A stretch of DNA of 64,000 nucleotides from positions 104,800 to 168,799 of the forward strand of contig NZ_ALXE01000026.1 of NCBI RefSeq assembly GCF_000295955.2, given 5' to 3'. This document shows positions 28,277 to 39,694 of this stretch, piece after piece (position 1 is the first letter of the stretch; each line of letters opens with the position of its first letter). The translations under genes were made by a program, and so were the position numbers. The notes beneath the pieces were generated by a model. The model saw only the letters and a program-made list of their open reading frames with translations. It was not told where the DNA came from and searched no databases. Source of the stretch: Pantoea sp. A4. Its GTDB lineage: Bacteria > Pseudomonadota > Gammaproteobacteria > Enterobacterales > Enterobacteriaceae.

Positions 28277-28286
28277 CGAGGCTTTT
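28262..28286. terminator. Bidirectional terminator shared by the glycosyltransferase and glyA
   Basis: AAAAGCCTCGC and GCGAGGCTTTT form an 11-bp stem around a TTA loop. It has a T-run in both directions, so it probably ends glyA (leftward) and the glycosyltransferase (rightward). The glycosyltransferase stop TAG (28274-28276) is part of the loop and stem. Confidence 0.9.
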
Positions 28287-28310
28287 CATTCAGGCAAACG
28301 TCAGCAGTTA

Positions 28311-29564
28311 TCAGGCATACACTGGCAGACGAGCACAGATTGCCAGTACTTTCTGCTTGGTGCTTTCGATGATCGCTTCGTCATTGATGTTGTCCAACAC
28401 GTCAGCGATCCAGCCAGCCAGTTCACGTACGTCAGCTTCTTTGAAGCCACGACGGGTAACGGCTGGCGTACCGATACGCACACCAGAGGTGACGAACGGG
28501 CTCTTAGGATCGTTTGGAACGCTGTTCTTGTTCACGGTGATGTAGGCGCGGCCCAGGGCAGCATCAGCATCTTTACCGGTCAGACCTTTGCTGACCAGGT
28601 CAATCAGGAACAGGTGGTTTTCAGTGCCACCAGAAACGATGTCGTAGCCACGTGCCAGCAGCACTTCTACCATCGCTTTCGCATTCACAGTCACCTGCTG
28701 CTGGAAAGTTTTGAACTCAGGTTCCAGCGCTTCTTTGAAGGCAACAGCTTTACCTGCGATCACGTGCATCAGTGGGCCGCCCTGGCCGCCTGGGAACACC
28801 GCAGAGTTCAGCTTCTTGTAAAACTCTTCAGTACCACCTTGTGCCAGGATCAGGCCGCCACGTGGACCCGCCAGGGTTTTGTGGGTGGTAGAGGTGACAA
28901 CGTGTGCGTGTGGAACTGGGTTCGGGTAAACGTCTGCCGCAACCAGGCCCGCTACGTGTGCCATATCAACGAACAGGTAAGCGCCTACGCTGTCTGCGAT
29001 TTCACGCATTTTTGCCCAGTCAACTTTGCCTGAGTATGCAGAGAAGCCGCCAACGATCATTTTAGGCTGATGAGTTTTTGCCAGCTCAGCCAGTTCGTCG
29101 TAGTTAATTTTGCCGGTTTCATCAATGCCGTAAGGGATGAAGTTGTACAGCTTACCAGACAGGTTTACCGGAGAACCGTGAGTCAGGTGGCCGCCGTGTG
29201 CCAGGTTCATACCCAGAATGGTGTCGCCCGGCTCCAGCAGTGAGGTGTAAACCGCGAAGTTAGCCTGTGAACCAGAGTGTGGCTGCACGTTAGCAAAGTC
29301 AGCACCGAACAGCGCTTTTGCACGGTCGATAGCCAGTTGCTCAACAATATCAACATACTCACAGCCGCCGTAGTAGCGTTTGCCCGGATACCCTTCCGCG
29401 TATTTGTTGGTGAGCTGTGAACCTTGCGCCTGCATTACACGCGGGCTGGTGTAGTTTTCTGAAGCAATCAGTTCAATGTGCTCTTCCTGACGCACTTTCT
29501 CCTGCTCCATCGCCTGCCACAACTCGGCATCATAATCGGCAATGTTCATATCACGCTTTAACAT
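28311..29564 (-). CDS. glyA: Serine hydroxymethyltransferase
   Basis: PLP enzyme that interconverts serine and glycine while forming 5,10-methylene-THF, the main one-carbon source. The 417-residue product equals E. coli GlyA in length and start ([16 protein letters not shown]). The PLP lysine is in [19 protein letters not shown], and the folate/serine site includes [10 protein letters not shown] PurR-like box upstream suggests purine control. Divergent from hmpA across 330 bp. Confidence 0.98.
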   Translation of the reverse strand: MLKRDMNIADYDAELWQAMEQEKVRQEEHIELIASENYTSPRVMQAQGSQLTNKYAEGYPGKRYYGGCEYVDIVEQLAIDRAKALFGADFANVQPHSGSQANFAVYTSLLEPGDTILGMNLAHGGHLTHGSPVNLSGKLYNFIPYGIDETGKINYDELAELAKTHQPKMIVGGFSAYSGKVDWAKMREIADSVGAYLFVDMAHVAGLVAADVYPNPVPHAHVVTSTTHKTLAGPRGGLILAQGGTEEFYKKLNSAVFPGGQGGPLMHVIAGKAVAFKEALEPEFKTFQQQVTVNAKAMVEVLLARGYDIVSGGTENHLFLIDLVSKGLTGKDADAALGRAYITVNKNSVPNDPKSPFVTSGVRIGTPAVTRRGFKEADVRELAGWIADVLDNINDEAIIESTKQKVLAICARLPVYA

Positions 29565-29677
29565 CCGGATCTCCTGACTCAGCTAACTTTCTGTAACGGT
29601 AATAATGGCCCGCGAGGGCGAAGGCACACAGTGTAAACCGTTTTGGGCAGTGAAGGTAGCACCCTGACACTCTTTTT

Positions 29678-29693
29678 GCGCAAACGATTGGCA
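29678..29693. promoter_or_regulatory. PurR-like box upstream of glyA
   Basis: GCGCAAACGATTGGCA resembles the PurR consensus ACGCAAACGTTTGCGT; the left half is nearly perfect and the right half is weak. glyA is a PurR target in E. coli. It lies 114 bp upstream of the glyA start, within the 330-bp glyA-hmpA intergenic region, which otherwise holds the NsrR site and no gene that can be supported. Confidence 0.45.
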
Positions 29694-29852
29694 CCCTTTC
29701 GCCACGCGGGTTTCATCCTTTTTTTCCCGCCCTGAATTTCATGGTATTTCCCCCGATGGAACCGCCTTTTTTTGCTTTCAGTGGCCGTAAAAGTTGCCGC
29801 TTTTGTCCCCTTGCTAACTATCCGGTTATTTACAACCCAATGCGACAGGCAT

Positions 29853-29875
29853 AACATGCATTTAAAATACATGTT
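29853..29875. promoter_or_regulatory. NsrR operator in front of hmpA
   Basis: AACATGCATTTAAAATACATG plus TT is an 11-1-11 inverted repeat nearly identical to the known E. coli hmp NsrR site. It lies 20 bp upstream of the hmpA start. NsrR is a nitric-oxide-sensing Rrf2 repressor, so hmpA should be NO-induced. Confidence 0.85.
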
Positions 29876-29894
29876 TAAAAAACAGGATACGCCG

Positions 29895-31079
29895 ATGTTA
29901 GATGCTCAAACTATTGCCACCGTAAAATCCACCCTGCCTGCCGTTGCGGCGGTTGGACCGGAGCTGACTCGCCATTTTTATGATCGTTTGCTGTCACATC
30001 ACCCTGAGCTGAAAAATGTGTTCAACATGAGCAATCAGCGCAATGGCGATCAACGTGAAGCGTTGTTCAATGCCATCGCCGCGTATGCCAGTAACCTTGA
30101 GAACCTGGCGGTGTTATTGCCTGCGGTTGAAAAAATTGCCCAGAAGCACACCAGCCTGAATATCAAGCCTGAGCAATATGCGGTGGTGGGTGAACACTTA
30201 CTGGCAACCATTCAGGAACTGATGGACCCCGGCGAAGAAGTGCTGGCAGCATGGGGCCGTGCTTATGGTGTGCTGGCCGATGTGTTCATTCAGCGCGAAG
30301 AGAGCATCTATCATCAGTCTGAAACGGCAAACGGCGGCTGGCGCGGGACACGCGAATTCCGCATCAGTGCGATTACCGATCAGAGCAGCGTGATTAAGAG
30401 CATCGAACTGACGCCGGTAGACGGTGCGGCTGTGGTCGATTATCGTCCAGGTCAGTACCTTTCTTTGTATGTGCAGGCAGAAGGCATGGCGAACCGCCAG
30501 ATCCGCCAGTATTCATTGACGGCCACGCCGAATGGGCGCAACTACCGCATTGCGGTTAAACATGAGTCTGCGGGCACGGTGTCTGGCTGGCTGCATGAAC
30601 AGGCAAAAGTGGGTGATGTAGTTGAGCTGGCTGCGCCGCACGGCGACTTTTTCCTTGATGTGGATGCTCAAACTCCCGTCGCGCTGATCTCCGCTGGCGT
30701 TGGACAAACCCCGATGCTGGCCATGCTGCATCAGCTGGCGTCACAGCACCATGCCGCCCCGGTAACCTGGTTACATGCCAGCGAAAATGGGCAGCAACAT
30801 GCCTTCGCGGCGGAAGTGACACAAGCCGGAAAAAATCTGGCCCACTTTAGCCAGCACATCTGGTATCGCACACCGGAAATCAACGACTCAGGTCGGTTTG
30901 ATCAGCAAGGATTGATGGATTTAAGTCAGGTTTCCGCAGCCATTGCCGGTGAAAATCAGCAGTTCTATCTGTGCGGACCGCTAGGGTTTATGCAGTTTGT
31001 TGCCGGTCAGTTGCGTGATGCTGGCGTGGCAGCAGAACGCATTCACTACGAAGTGTTTGGTCCACATAAAGTGGTGTAA
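29895..31079 (+). CDS. hmpA: Flavohemoprotein (nitric oxide dioxygenase)
   Basis: Oxidises NO to nitrate using O2 and NAD(P)H. The open frame begins at 29772, but the ATG at 29895 gives 394 residues and the conserved start [15 protein letters not shown]. Domains: globin (about 1-140, with the heme-pocket segment around Ala-x-x-His in [16 protein letters not shown]), FAD-binding reductase ([11 protein letters not shown]) and NAD-binding ([14 protein letters not shown], ending [10 protein letters not shown]). Controlled by the NsrR operator just upstream. Convergent with glnB. Confidence 0.97.
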   Translation: MLDAQTIATVKSTLPAVAAVGPELTRHFYDRLLSHHPELKNVFNMSNQRNGDQREALFNAIAAYASNLENLAVLLPAVEKIAQKHTSLNIKPEQYAVVGEHLLATIQELMDPGEEVLAAWGRAYGVLADVFIQREESIYHQSETANGGWRGTREFRISAITDQSSVIKSIELTPVDGAAVVDYRPGQYLSLYVQAEGMANRQIRQYSLTATPNGRNYRIAVKHESAGTVSGWLHEQAKVGDVVELAAPHGDFFLDVDAQTPVALISAGVGQTPMLAMLHQLASQHHAAPVTWLHASENGQQHAFAAEVTQAGKNLAHFSQHIWYRTPEINDSGRFDQQGLMDLSQVSAAIAGENQQFYLCGPLGFMQFVAGQLRDAGVAAERIHYEVFGPHKVV

Positions 31080-31085
31080 CTGAGC

Positions 31086-31111
31086 CGCCCGCAGCCTGGC
31101 AGCTGCGGGCG
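31086..31111. terminator. Hairpin between hmpA and glnB (possible terminator)
   Basis: CGCCCGCAGC and GCTGCGGGCG form a 10-bp stem with a six-base loop in the 38-bp gap between two convergent genes. No clear T-run follows on either side, so efficient intrinsic termination is uncertain. Confidence 0.5.
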
Positions 31112-31117
31112 AAGGCT

Positions 31118-32865
<1,748 letters not shown>

Positions 32866-32866
32866 T

Positions 32867-33514
32867 TTATGGCTCCTCATGGGCTGCGTGCGTGCTGTCA
32901 CTGGCATCCGGTGATTTACGGGATGAGAGCTGACGTTCAATGTCAGCCAGCCGTTGCAGCTTACGCTGCGTCTCTGCCTGCGCTTGGCGTGACTGGCTCA
33001 ACTGCTGTTGTAGCTGCTCCAGCTGCCCGTCACTGCCCTGTTGCAGCTTAAACGCCCGGGTACGGGTTTCGCTTAGCTCTAGCTGTGCGGCCTGCTGGCT
33101 GCGCCAGAGTTGGATTAACGGCCGAACCTGGCTGGGGAATTCGGTGCTGTAGCTGTCGAGTGCGTTGACAAAATCGCGCCGTTCGGGCGGTGTGACATTG
33201 CCATTCGCTAATAAAATGCCCTGCTTAAAGGCGCGGGACCAGCTCTCTACTGGCCAGCCGTGGGCTTCCGCCCGCGCATCTGCCGGCGACAGACGGTCAG
33301 CGCAGTCAATCGCTCTTAACCAGTAAAGGGGATTGCTCATCGCCGAGGCGGCTTCAATGTGCCAGACATCCCGGCAATCAGTGGCGAGGTAGTCGGGCAG
33401 CTGTAATACCGGTTCGGCCACTTTGTGGCTATCGCTGGCAACCGAAGGCACCTTAGTCGTACTGCAAGCGCTGAGCAGCAAAGCGCTCAGCAATAGGGGC
33501 ATGACCATTCTCAT
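32867..33514 (-). CDS. qseG: QseG outer-membrane lipoprotein of the GlrK/GlrR system
   Basis: 215-residue lipoprotein with signal MRMVMPLLLSALLLSAC (lipobox LSAC, Cys17). In E. coli QseG (YfhG) associates with GlrK/QseE and tunes signalling. It is rich in helices and Gln in the C-terminal half (QQGSDGQLEQLQQQL) and may form a coiled coil. It starts 3 bp after the glrK stop and ends one base before the GTG of glrR, a tightly packed operon. Confidence 0.9.
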   Translation of the reverse strand: MRMVMPLLLSALLLSACSTTKVPSVASDSHKVAEPVLQLPDYLATDCRDVWHIEAASAMSNPLYWLRAIDCADRLSPADARAEAHGWPVESWSRAFKQGILLANGNVTPPERRDFVNALDSYSTEFPSQVRPLIQLWRSQQAAQLELSETRTRAFKLQQGSDGQLEQLQQQLSQSRQAQAETQRKLQRLADIERQLSSRKSPDASDSTHAAHEEP

Positions 33515-33517
33515 TCG

Positions 33518-34945
33518 TCAGGGTTTTCCGGCTGTGGCGTTTAATTCAATACGAAAACAGACATCGGCGTCTTTACAGTCAACCAGTTTCAGGTCGCCCT
33601 GCATATGCCGCAGACAGTCACGCGCAATGCTTAACCCAAGGCCACTGCCCTTTACCGGCCCTTTGCGCTGCTGACTTCCCTGATAAAAGGGCTCGAAAAT
33701 CATATCGCGCTCGGTCACGGGGATCGGGGTGCCACTGTTGGCCACTTCAATCGATACTTTGTTGCCTGATAGTTGGCTACGCAGCCAGATGTTACCGGAT
33801 TCAGCCCCATAGTTCACGGCGTTAGAGTAGAGATTATCCAGTACCCGCATTAATAGCGTAGGCTCTGCCAGACAGTGGCTGGCGGCGAAATCGATGTGGG
33901 TTTGCATCTGTTTACTGCGCGCTGGCAAAGCGTGGGCGCGAATCACCTCTTCCAGCAGTTCATCGAGATTGATGGTTTGCAGGCTGATCGGCCCATCCAT
34001 CAGTTTACGGTTGTACTCCAGCAGCTGTTCAATCAGCTGTTGCAGGTGGCGGCTACTGTTATCCAGAATCGTGACGACCTCTTTCTGCTCGCCATTAAGG
34101 CTCCCCACCACTTCATCCGCCAGCAGTTCCGTGCCTTCGCGCAGGCTGGCGAGCGGGGTTTTCAGCTCATGGGACAGGTGGCGCAAAAACTCATGCCGCT
34201 GGGTTTCCAGCCAGGCCAGGCGTTCGCTCAGCCAAATGATGCGCTGTGCCAGCGAACGAAGCTCTCTCGGGCCACGAAAACGGCTGTTTTGCCCAATGGC
34301 TTTCCCCTCTCCCAGACGGTTGATCATCCGTTCGACTTGTTTGACCGGGCCGATAATCATTCCGGTAAACAGCAACACCAGACACAGGCTGATGACAAAC
34401 AGGATCAACGCCTGCCAGCCAAAGAACTGACCGCGATCGGCAATTTCACGTTGCAACTGCAAGCCACGGGAGAACACCACATCACGCGTTTCCTGCACCA
34501 TCTGGGTGTTGGTGGCGGAGAATTTATCCAGCGCCTCTGCGGCCTCACCGCCTGGGTTGCCGTTTTCACAGTGCAGCTGTGCCAGTTGCGGCAGGGTTTG
34601 CTGTAACACCGCAAATGCTTTGAGCTCCGGCAAGCTGGCGCTGTGGGTGCTCAGCATCTGGCTGTAACGGATTTGCTGAGTCTGGTAGAGCTTTGCCAGC
34701 GTTTCATCACCCAGCACACAGTACTGACGGTAGCTGCGCTCCAGTTCCAGCGCCGTGCGCGCCATTGCTTCGCTGCGCCGCACATCGGTGAAGGTATTGC
34801 GGTTGGTATCAGCCGCCTGATCGCTGAGTGCCGAGAGGCTTTCCCACGCCTGCCAGGCCAGCACTAACAGCGGCAATAACACCAGCAGAAAGGCCATCAA
34901 CACCAGCTGACGTAGGGATCGAGGAAAGAGACGCCATTTTTTCAC
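33518..34945 (-). CDS. glrK: Sensor histidine kinase GlrK (QseE)
   Basis: Membrane sensor kinase that phosphorylates GlrR. The frame is open to 35047, but the GTG at 34945 gives MKKWRLFPRSLRQLV and exactly 475 residues, the E. coli length. Layout: TM1 (about 14-35), a periplasmic helical sensor region, TM2 (about 175-195, LFVISLCLVLLFTGMIIGPV), a HAMP-like linker, the phosphorylation box FLRHLSHELKTPLASLREGTELL, and an ATPase domain with DNLYSNAVNYG and GSGLGLSIA. glmY lies directly upstream. Confidence 0.94.
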   Translation of the reverse strand: MKKWRLFPRSLRQLVLMAFLLVLLPLLVLAWQAWESLSALSDQAADTNRNTFTDVRRSEAMARTALELERSYRQYCVLGDETLAKLYQTQQIRYSQMLSTHSASLPELKAFAVLQQTLPQLAQLHCENGNPGGEAAEALDKFSATNTQMVQETRDVVFSRGLQLQREIADRGQFFGWQALILFVISLCLVLLFTGMIIGPVKQVERMINRLGEGKAIGQNSRFRGPRELRSLAQRIIWLSERLAWLETQRHEFLRHLSHELKTPLASLREGTELLADEVVGSLNGEQKEVVTILDNSSRHLQQLIEQLLEYNRKLMDGPISLQTINLDELLEEVIRAHALPARSKQMQTHIDFAASHCLAEPTLLMRVLDNLYSNAVNYGAESGNIWLRSQLSGNKVSIEVANSGTPIPVTERDMIFEPFYQGSQQRKGPVKGSGLGLSIARDCLRHMQGDLKLVDCKDADVCFRIELNATAGKP

Positions 34946-35010
34946 AGAGAGGTTCTCGCTTAACCGTGCTGTGCGGATGCTAACCAACTCTGGCAAGGGA
35001 AGATAGTAGA

Positions 35011-35230
35011 AAAGAGAACGGCAGGCGCAATGGCCTGCCGTTGGCACGTCGCCGTAGCGCCGTGAGAGAAAAGGTGGAGCCTAACTCAACGTTACGTCCG
35101 ATGCTTGATAACGTTGCAAAGCAAGCGATTATCGGTTTGGTGGACGGCAGGCTCCGTTTGGTGCGTCATTCAGGTTTTATGAGCTCTCCGCAGTGAGCGG
35201 GGCAATCATAGACAAGGCGAATGAGCCACG
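35011..35230 (-). ncRNA. glmY: GlmY small RNA
   Basis: GlmY mimics GlmZ and sequesters the adapter RapZ, so glmS mRNA is stabilised. The 5' end here reads GTGGCTCATTCGCC, matching the start of E. coli GlmY (GTGGCTCATTCACC), and the gene sits between purL and glrK as in E. coli. A GGAGCCT/AGGCTCC pairing encloses an inner domain. The 3' end is set by a hairpin at 35042-35017 (AACGGCAGGC with its complement) followed by CTCTTTTC. The predicted length, about 220 nt, is longer than the 184 nt of E. coli; ends are inferred. Confidence 0.85.
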
Positions 35231-35235
35231 AACTG

Positions 35236-35256
35236 AGTATAGCAAATAGCGTGCCA
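35236..35256 (-). promoter_or_regulatory. Overlapping sigma54 and sigma70 promoters of glmY
   Basis: Read leftward, TGGCAC-N5-TTGCT (35256-35251 and 35245-35241) is a very good sigma54 -24/-12 element. Overlapping it, TATACT (35241-35236) can act as a sigma70 -10. Both place the start near 35230, where the GlmY-like sequence begins. This dual promoter design is known for E. coli glmY. Confidence 0.88.
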
Positions 35257-35331
35257 CTTTTTAAAATTTATTTACTTTCAGTAAGTTGCTATCAAGTGGC
35301 ACTGATTACGACCGATTTGCGTCGTAAAAAG

Positions 35332-35349
35332 TGTCTCTATTTTGCGACA
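35332..35349. promoter_or_regulatory. GlrR binding site 1 upstream of glmY
   Basis: TGTC-N10-GACA, a perfect match to the GlrR recognition pattern, about 100 bp upstream of the predicted glmY start. Confidence 0.85.
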
Positions 35350-35394
35350 CAAACAACGCTATTTTGACAAGCAATTACTTTTCAACAAGTTAAA

Positions 35395-35412
35395 TGTCTC
35401 CAATTGGAGACA
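35395..35412. promoter_or_regulatory. GlrR binding site 2 upstream of glmY
   Basis: A second perfect TGTC-N10-GACA (inner part TCCAATTGGA is itself palindromic), 63 bp from site 1. With the sRNA and its promoter it accounts for most of the 590-bp glrK-purL interval. Confidence 0.85.
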
Positions 35413-35482
35413 GGCACTCTCTGGGATTGTCGCTAAAAACCAACAATGGCGACACTTCAGCGAAAACCCCTTGGTCTCGGCC

Positions 35483-35516
35483 AAAAAAAAATGCCAGTCA
35501 TGTTACTGACTGGCAT
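35483..35516 (-). terminator. Rho-independent terminator of purL
   Basis: ATGCCAGTCA with its complement around a six-base loop (35491-35516), followed leftward by a run of eight T. It starts 19 bp after the purL stop. Confidence 0.92.
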
Positions 35517-35535
35517 GATTTTCAAGCGTTAAGGC

Positions 35536-38500
35536 TTAGCCAAGCTGCTTACGTGCATTGCGGAAGATACGCATCCACGGGCTATCTTCGCCCCACTCTG
35601 CCGGGTGCCACGAGTTGCTCACGGTACGGAACACTCGCTCCGGGTGAGGCATCATGATGGTCACGCGACCGCTTTCGTTGGTCACCGCGGTAATACCGTT
35701 TGGCGAGCCATTCGGGTTCGCTGGATAGGTTTCAGTGACTTTACCGAAGTTATCAACAAAGCGCAGTGCAACCAGACCTTTGCTCTCCAGCGCCGCCAGA
35801 TGTGCGCCATCGCGCACTTCCACAAAGCCTTCACCGTGAGAAACAGCGATTGGCATATGTGAACCGGCCATGCCATCAAGCAGCAGTGACGGGCTAGCAG
35901 CCACTTCAACCAGGCTGAAGCGCGCTTCAAAACGCTCGGACTGGTTACGGACGAAGCGTGGCCACAGGTCGCTGCCTGGGATCAGCTCGCGCAGGTTCGA
36001 CATCATCTGGCAGCCGTTACACACGCCCAGCGCCAGCGTCTGCGGACGATGGAAGAAGTTTTCAAACTCATCACGCACGCGGTTGTTGAACAGAATCGAC
36101 TTCGCCCAACCTTCACCGGCACCCAACACGTCACCGTAAGAGAAGCCACCGCAAGCAACCAGCGCCTGGAACTCTTCCAGACCGCGTTTGCCCGCCAGCA
36201 GGTCACTCATGTGAACGTCTACTGCGGTAAAGCCCGCACGGTGGAAGGCTGCTGCCATCTCAACGTGGGAGTTAACACCTTGCTCACGCAGCACGGCGAC
36301 ACGCGGACGTGCGCCAGTGGCGATCATTGGCGCGGTAACATCTTCTTCTGGCTTAAAGGTCAGATGAACGTTGAGGCCAGGATCGTTGTCGTTTTTCTTC
36401 GCTTCGTGTTCCTGATCGGCACAGGCTGGGTTATCACGCAGACGCTGCATCTGCCAGGTGGTTTCTGCCCACCAGGTACGCAGTGTGGTACGGCTTTCGC
36501 TGTACACCGCGTTCTCGCCCGAACGGATCACGAAACGATCGCCCGGCTGGGCTGAACCGATGACGTGTACCGAAGCCGCCAGACCGTGGTCCGCGAAGAC
36601 TTGCTCTACTGCGGCACGATCCGCTGCGTTGATCTGAATAACAGCACCCAGTTCTTCAGTGAACAGTGCTGCCAGCGCATCGTTGCCCAGGGCAGCGATA
36701 TCAACTTCAACGCCACAGTGACCAGTAAAGGCCATCTCTGCCAGCGTGACCAACAGACCACCGTCTGAACGGTCGTGGTAAGCCAGCAGTTTCTGCTCGG
36801 CAACTAGCGCCTGCATGGCGTTGAAGAAGCCAGCCAGTTGCTGCGCATCACGCACGTCTGCTGGCTTATCGCCCAACTGACGATAAACCTGAGACAGCGC
36901 GGTTGCACCCAGGGTGTTAGCCCCGTTGCCAAGGTCAACCAGCAGCAGCAGGTTATCTGCCTGCGGTTGCAGCTCTGGCGTTACGGTACGGCGAACATCT
37001 TCCACACGGGCAAATGAGGTGATTACCAGTGACAATGGCGAGGTCATTTCACGCTCTTCATTGCCCTGCTGCCAGCGGGTTTTCATGGACATGGAGTCCT
37101 TGCCCACTGGAATAGTAATGCCCAGTGCCGGACACAGCTCTTCACCTACGGCCTTAACCGCTTCGTAGAGACCCGCATCTTCACCTGGGTGGCCCGCAGC
37201 TGACATCCAGTTCGCGGAGAGCTTCACGCGCTTCAGGGAGCCGATTTGCGTTGCTGCCAGGTTAGTCAGTGCTTCACCCACGGCCAGACGCGCAGAAGCG
37301 GCGAAGTCGAGCAGTGCCACTGGCGCGCGTTCGCCCAGTGCGAAGGCTTCACCGTGATAGCTGTCGAGGCTTGCGGTGGTCACGGCGCAGTTCGCTACCG
37401 GGATCTGCCATGGGCCAACCATCTGATCGCGAGCCACCATACCGGTAACGGTACGGTCACCGATAGTGATCAGGAAGGTCTTCTCTGCCACGGTCGGCAG
37501 ATGCAGCACACGGTTAACCGCATCCGCTACGGTGATGCCATCACGCTTCAGCTCAGCGCCTTGCGCCTGCTGAGTAACCACATCACGGGTCATCTTCGGC
37601 GTTTTGCCCAGCAGCACGTCCAGCGGCATATCAATTGGGGTGTTGTCGAAATGGCTGTCAGCCAGTGACAGGTGCAGTTCTTCGGTGGCTTCACCGATAA
37701 CTGCATAAGGTGCGCGCTCACGCTGGCACAGTGCATCGAACTCAGCCAGTTTCTCTGGGGAAACCGCCAGAACGTAACGTTCCTGAGATTCGTTACACCA
37801 CACTTCCAGCGGGCTCATGCCTGGCTCATCGCTCAGCACGTCACGCAGATTGAAGCGACCACCACGGCCACCGTCGCTCACCAGCTCTGGCATCGCGTTG
37901 GACAAGCCGCCTGCACCCACATCGTGAATGAACAGGATTGGGTTGTCTTCGCCCAGCTGCCAACAGCGGTCGATCACTTCCTGACAGCGACGTTCCATTT
38001 CTGGGTTATCACGCTGTACTGACGCGAAGTCCAGATCTGCATCCGACTGACCAGACGCCATTGAAGAGGCTGCACCGCCGCCCAGACCGATATTCATCGC
38101 CGGGCCACCCAGCACGATCAGTTTCGCGCCAACGGTGATTTCACCTTTCTGCACGTGATCGCCACGGATATTACCGATACCGCCAGCCAGCATGATTGGC
38201 TTGTGATAGCCACGCAGTTCAGCGCCGTTATGGCTCTCTACGCGCTCTTCATAGGTACGGAAGTAGCCGTTCAGGGCTGGACGACCAAATTCGTTGTTGA
38301 ATGCTGCACCGCCCAGTGGGCCTTCGGTCATGATATCCAGCGCGGTTACAATGCGATCTGGCTTGCCGAAATCTTCTTCCCACGGCTGTTCAAAACCAGG
38401 GATGCGCAGGTTAGAAACGGAGAAACCGACCAGACCGGCTTTTGGTTTCGCGCCACGTCCGGTTGCACCTTCATCACGGATTTCGCCACCGGAACCGGTC

Positions 38501-39426
38501 GCGGCACCTGGCCATGGGGAGATGGCGGTCGGGTGGTTATGGGTTTCTACTTTCATCAGGATATGTGCGTCTTCCTGATGGAACGCATATTCACCTTTAG
38601 CCGCATCCGGGTAGAAACGGCCCACTTCAGAACCTTCCATGACCGCAGCGTTGTCTTTATACGCTGACAGGACGTGGTCTGGCGTCTGCTCGAAGGTGTT
38701 TTTGATCATCTTAAACAGCGACTTCGGCTGTTTTTCACCGTCGATGATCCAGTCGGCGTTGAAGATTTTATGACGACAGTGCTCAGAGTTTGCCTGGGCA
38801 AACATGTAGAGCTCGATATCGTTCGGGTTGCGCCCGAGTTTTTCAAAGGCTGCCAGCAGGTAATCGATCTCATCGTCTGCCAGTGCCAGGCCGAGCGCGA
38901 CGTTCGCCTGCTCCAGTGCCTGACGGCCACCGCCCAGGATATCCACGCTTTTCAGCGGCTGGGGTTCGTGGTGGGCAAACAGTTTTTCAGCATCAGCCAG
39001 GTCGTGGAACACCACTTCCATCATGCGGTCATGCAGCAGTGTCGCCAGTGACTGCCACTGAGCTTCGCTCAGCTGCGGTGCCTGGACGTAAAACGCCAGA
39101 CCGCGTTCAATGCGGCGAACCTGCGGTAAATCGCAGTTGTGGGCAATGTCTGTGGCTTTTGAAGACCAGGGTGAGATAGTGCCAGGACGTGGCGTTACCA
39201 GCAGCAAACGCCCTTGAGGGGCATGTTCCGCGAGAGAGGGGCCATACTTCAGCAGACGCTGTAGTCGGGCTTTTTCGTCAGCGTTGAGCGGTGCACTGAC
39301 ATCGGCAAAATGGACGTACTCGGCGTAAATATCACTCACCGGAAGGTGAGCGTCCTGAAAGCGGGTCAGCAGTTTATTAATACGAAATGCTGACAGAGCG
39401 GGCGAACCACGCAGAATTTCCATCAT
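35536..39426 (-). CDS. purL: Phosphoribosylformylglycinamidine synthase
   Basis: Large single-chain FGAM synthase of de novo purine synthesis, which uses ATP and glutamine. The frame opens at 39474; the ATG at 39426 gives [19 protein letters not shown] and 1296 residues, about the E. coli length. Domains: PurS-like N-terminus, linker, two AIRS-like halves ([44 protein letters not shown]) and a C-terminal class I glutaminase with nucleophile in [10 protein letters not shown] and the His/Glu pair in [11 protein letters not shown] PurR-like box overlaps its promoter. Confidence 0.98.
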   Translation of the reverse strand: MMEILRGSPALSAFRINKLLTRFQDAHLPVSDIYAEYVHFADVSAPLNADEKARLQRLLKYGPSLAEHAPQGRLLLVTPRPGTISPWSSKATDIAHNCDLPQVRRIERGLAFYVQAPQLSEAQWQSLATLLHDRMMEVVFHDLADAEKLFAHHEPQPLKSVDILGGGRQALEQANVALGLALADDEIDYLLAAFEKLGRNPNDIELYMFAQANSEHCRHKIFNADWIIDGEKQPKSLFKMIKNTFEQTPDHVLSAYKDNAAVMEGSEVGRFYPDAAKGEYAFHQEDAHILMKVETHNHPTAISPWPGAATGSGGEIRDEGATGRGAKPKAGLVGFSVSNLRIPGFEQPWEEDFGKPDRIVTALDIMTEGPLGGAAFNNEFGRPALNGYFRTYEERVESHNGAELRGYHKPIMLAGGIGNIRGDHVQKGEITVGAKLIVLGGPAMNIGLGGGAASSMASGQSDADLDFASVQRDNPEMERRCQEVIDRCWQLGEDNPILFIHDVGAGGLSNAMPELVSDGGRGGRFNLRDVLSDEPGMSPLEVWCNESQERYVLAVSPEKLAEFDALCQRERAPYAVIGEATEELHLSLADSHFDNTPIDMPLDVLLGKTPKMTRDVVTQQAQGAELKRDGITVADAVNRVLHLPTVAEKTFLITIGDRTVTGMVARDQMVGPWQIPVANCAVTTASLDSYHGEAFALGERAPVALLDFAASARLAVGEALTNLAATQIGSLKRVKLSANWMSAAGHPGEDAGLYEAVKAVGEELCPALGITIPVGKDSMSMKTRWQQGNEEREMTSPLSLVITSFARVEDVRRTVTPELQPQADNLLLLVDLGNGANTLGATALSQVYRQLGDKPADVRDAQQLAGFFNAMQALVAEQKLLAYHDRSDGGLLVTLAEMAFTGHCGVEVDIAALGNDALAALFTEELGAVIQINAADRAAVEQVFADHGLAASVHVIGSAQPGDRFVIRSGENAVYSESRTTLRTWWAETTWQMQRLRDNPACADQEHEAKKNDNDPGLNVHLTFKPEEDVTAPMIATGARPRVAVLREQGVNSHVEMAAAFHRAGFTAVDVHMSDLLAGKRGLEEFQALVACGGFSYGDVLGAGEGWAKSILFNNRVRDEFENFFHRPQTLALGVCNGCQMMSNLRELIPGSDLWPRFVRNQSERFEARFSLVEVAASPSLLLDGMAGSHMPIAVSHGEGFVEVRDGAHLAALESKGLVALRFVDNFGKVTETYPANPNGSPNGITAVTNESGRVTIMMPHPERVFRTVSNSWHPAEWGEDSPWMRIFRNARKQLG

Positions 39427-39491
39427 TAAGATCTCTCGTCTTCGAAGCGCCGGGCGGCGCTTCATTGGGCGCAACAGGGAAAACGGGCAGT

Positions 39492-39530
39492 ATTATAGAG
39501 AATCACCCGCCTCGACGAAACCGTTTGCGC
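39492..39530 (-). promoter_or_regulatory. purL promoter with overlapping PurR box
   Basis: A consensus -10 TATAAT (39497-39492) is preceded, at 17-bp spacing, by a weak -35 (TTTCGT). The sequence ACGAAACCGTTTGCGC at 39515-39530 fits the PurR consensus at 13 of 16 positions and covers the -35, a layout expected for repression by PurR with hypoxanthine or guanine. Confidence 0.75.
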
Positions 39531-39694
39531 ACATTTAATTGCGATCCGGATTCGACTGAAAATTGAACAATTCTTGCTTTTAAAGTTGCTCTATGCCGCT
39601 TTGTTGCGCAAAATGCCCGTCGCTCTGGGAGCCGAAAGAAGACTAATACTGCCTGTAAAGGACAGAGGCCTGAGCGCCATAGAGAGATAACTAT

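Noticed and set aside
29772..29894. Longer flavohemoprotein beginning at 29772
   Set aside because: The extension crosses the NsrR operator; the ATG at 29895 gives the conserved N-terminus.
35428..35456. Third GlrR site upstream of glmY
   Set aside because: TGTC-N10-AACA (35428-35445) has one mismatch, and the alternative TGTCGC...GCGACA has the wrong spacing. It may be a degenerate third site but is not firm enough to list.
38155..38667. 170-residue open frame antisense to purL, and similar antisense frames
   Set aside because: Wholly within purL, no ribosome-binding site and no recognisable domain.
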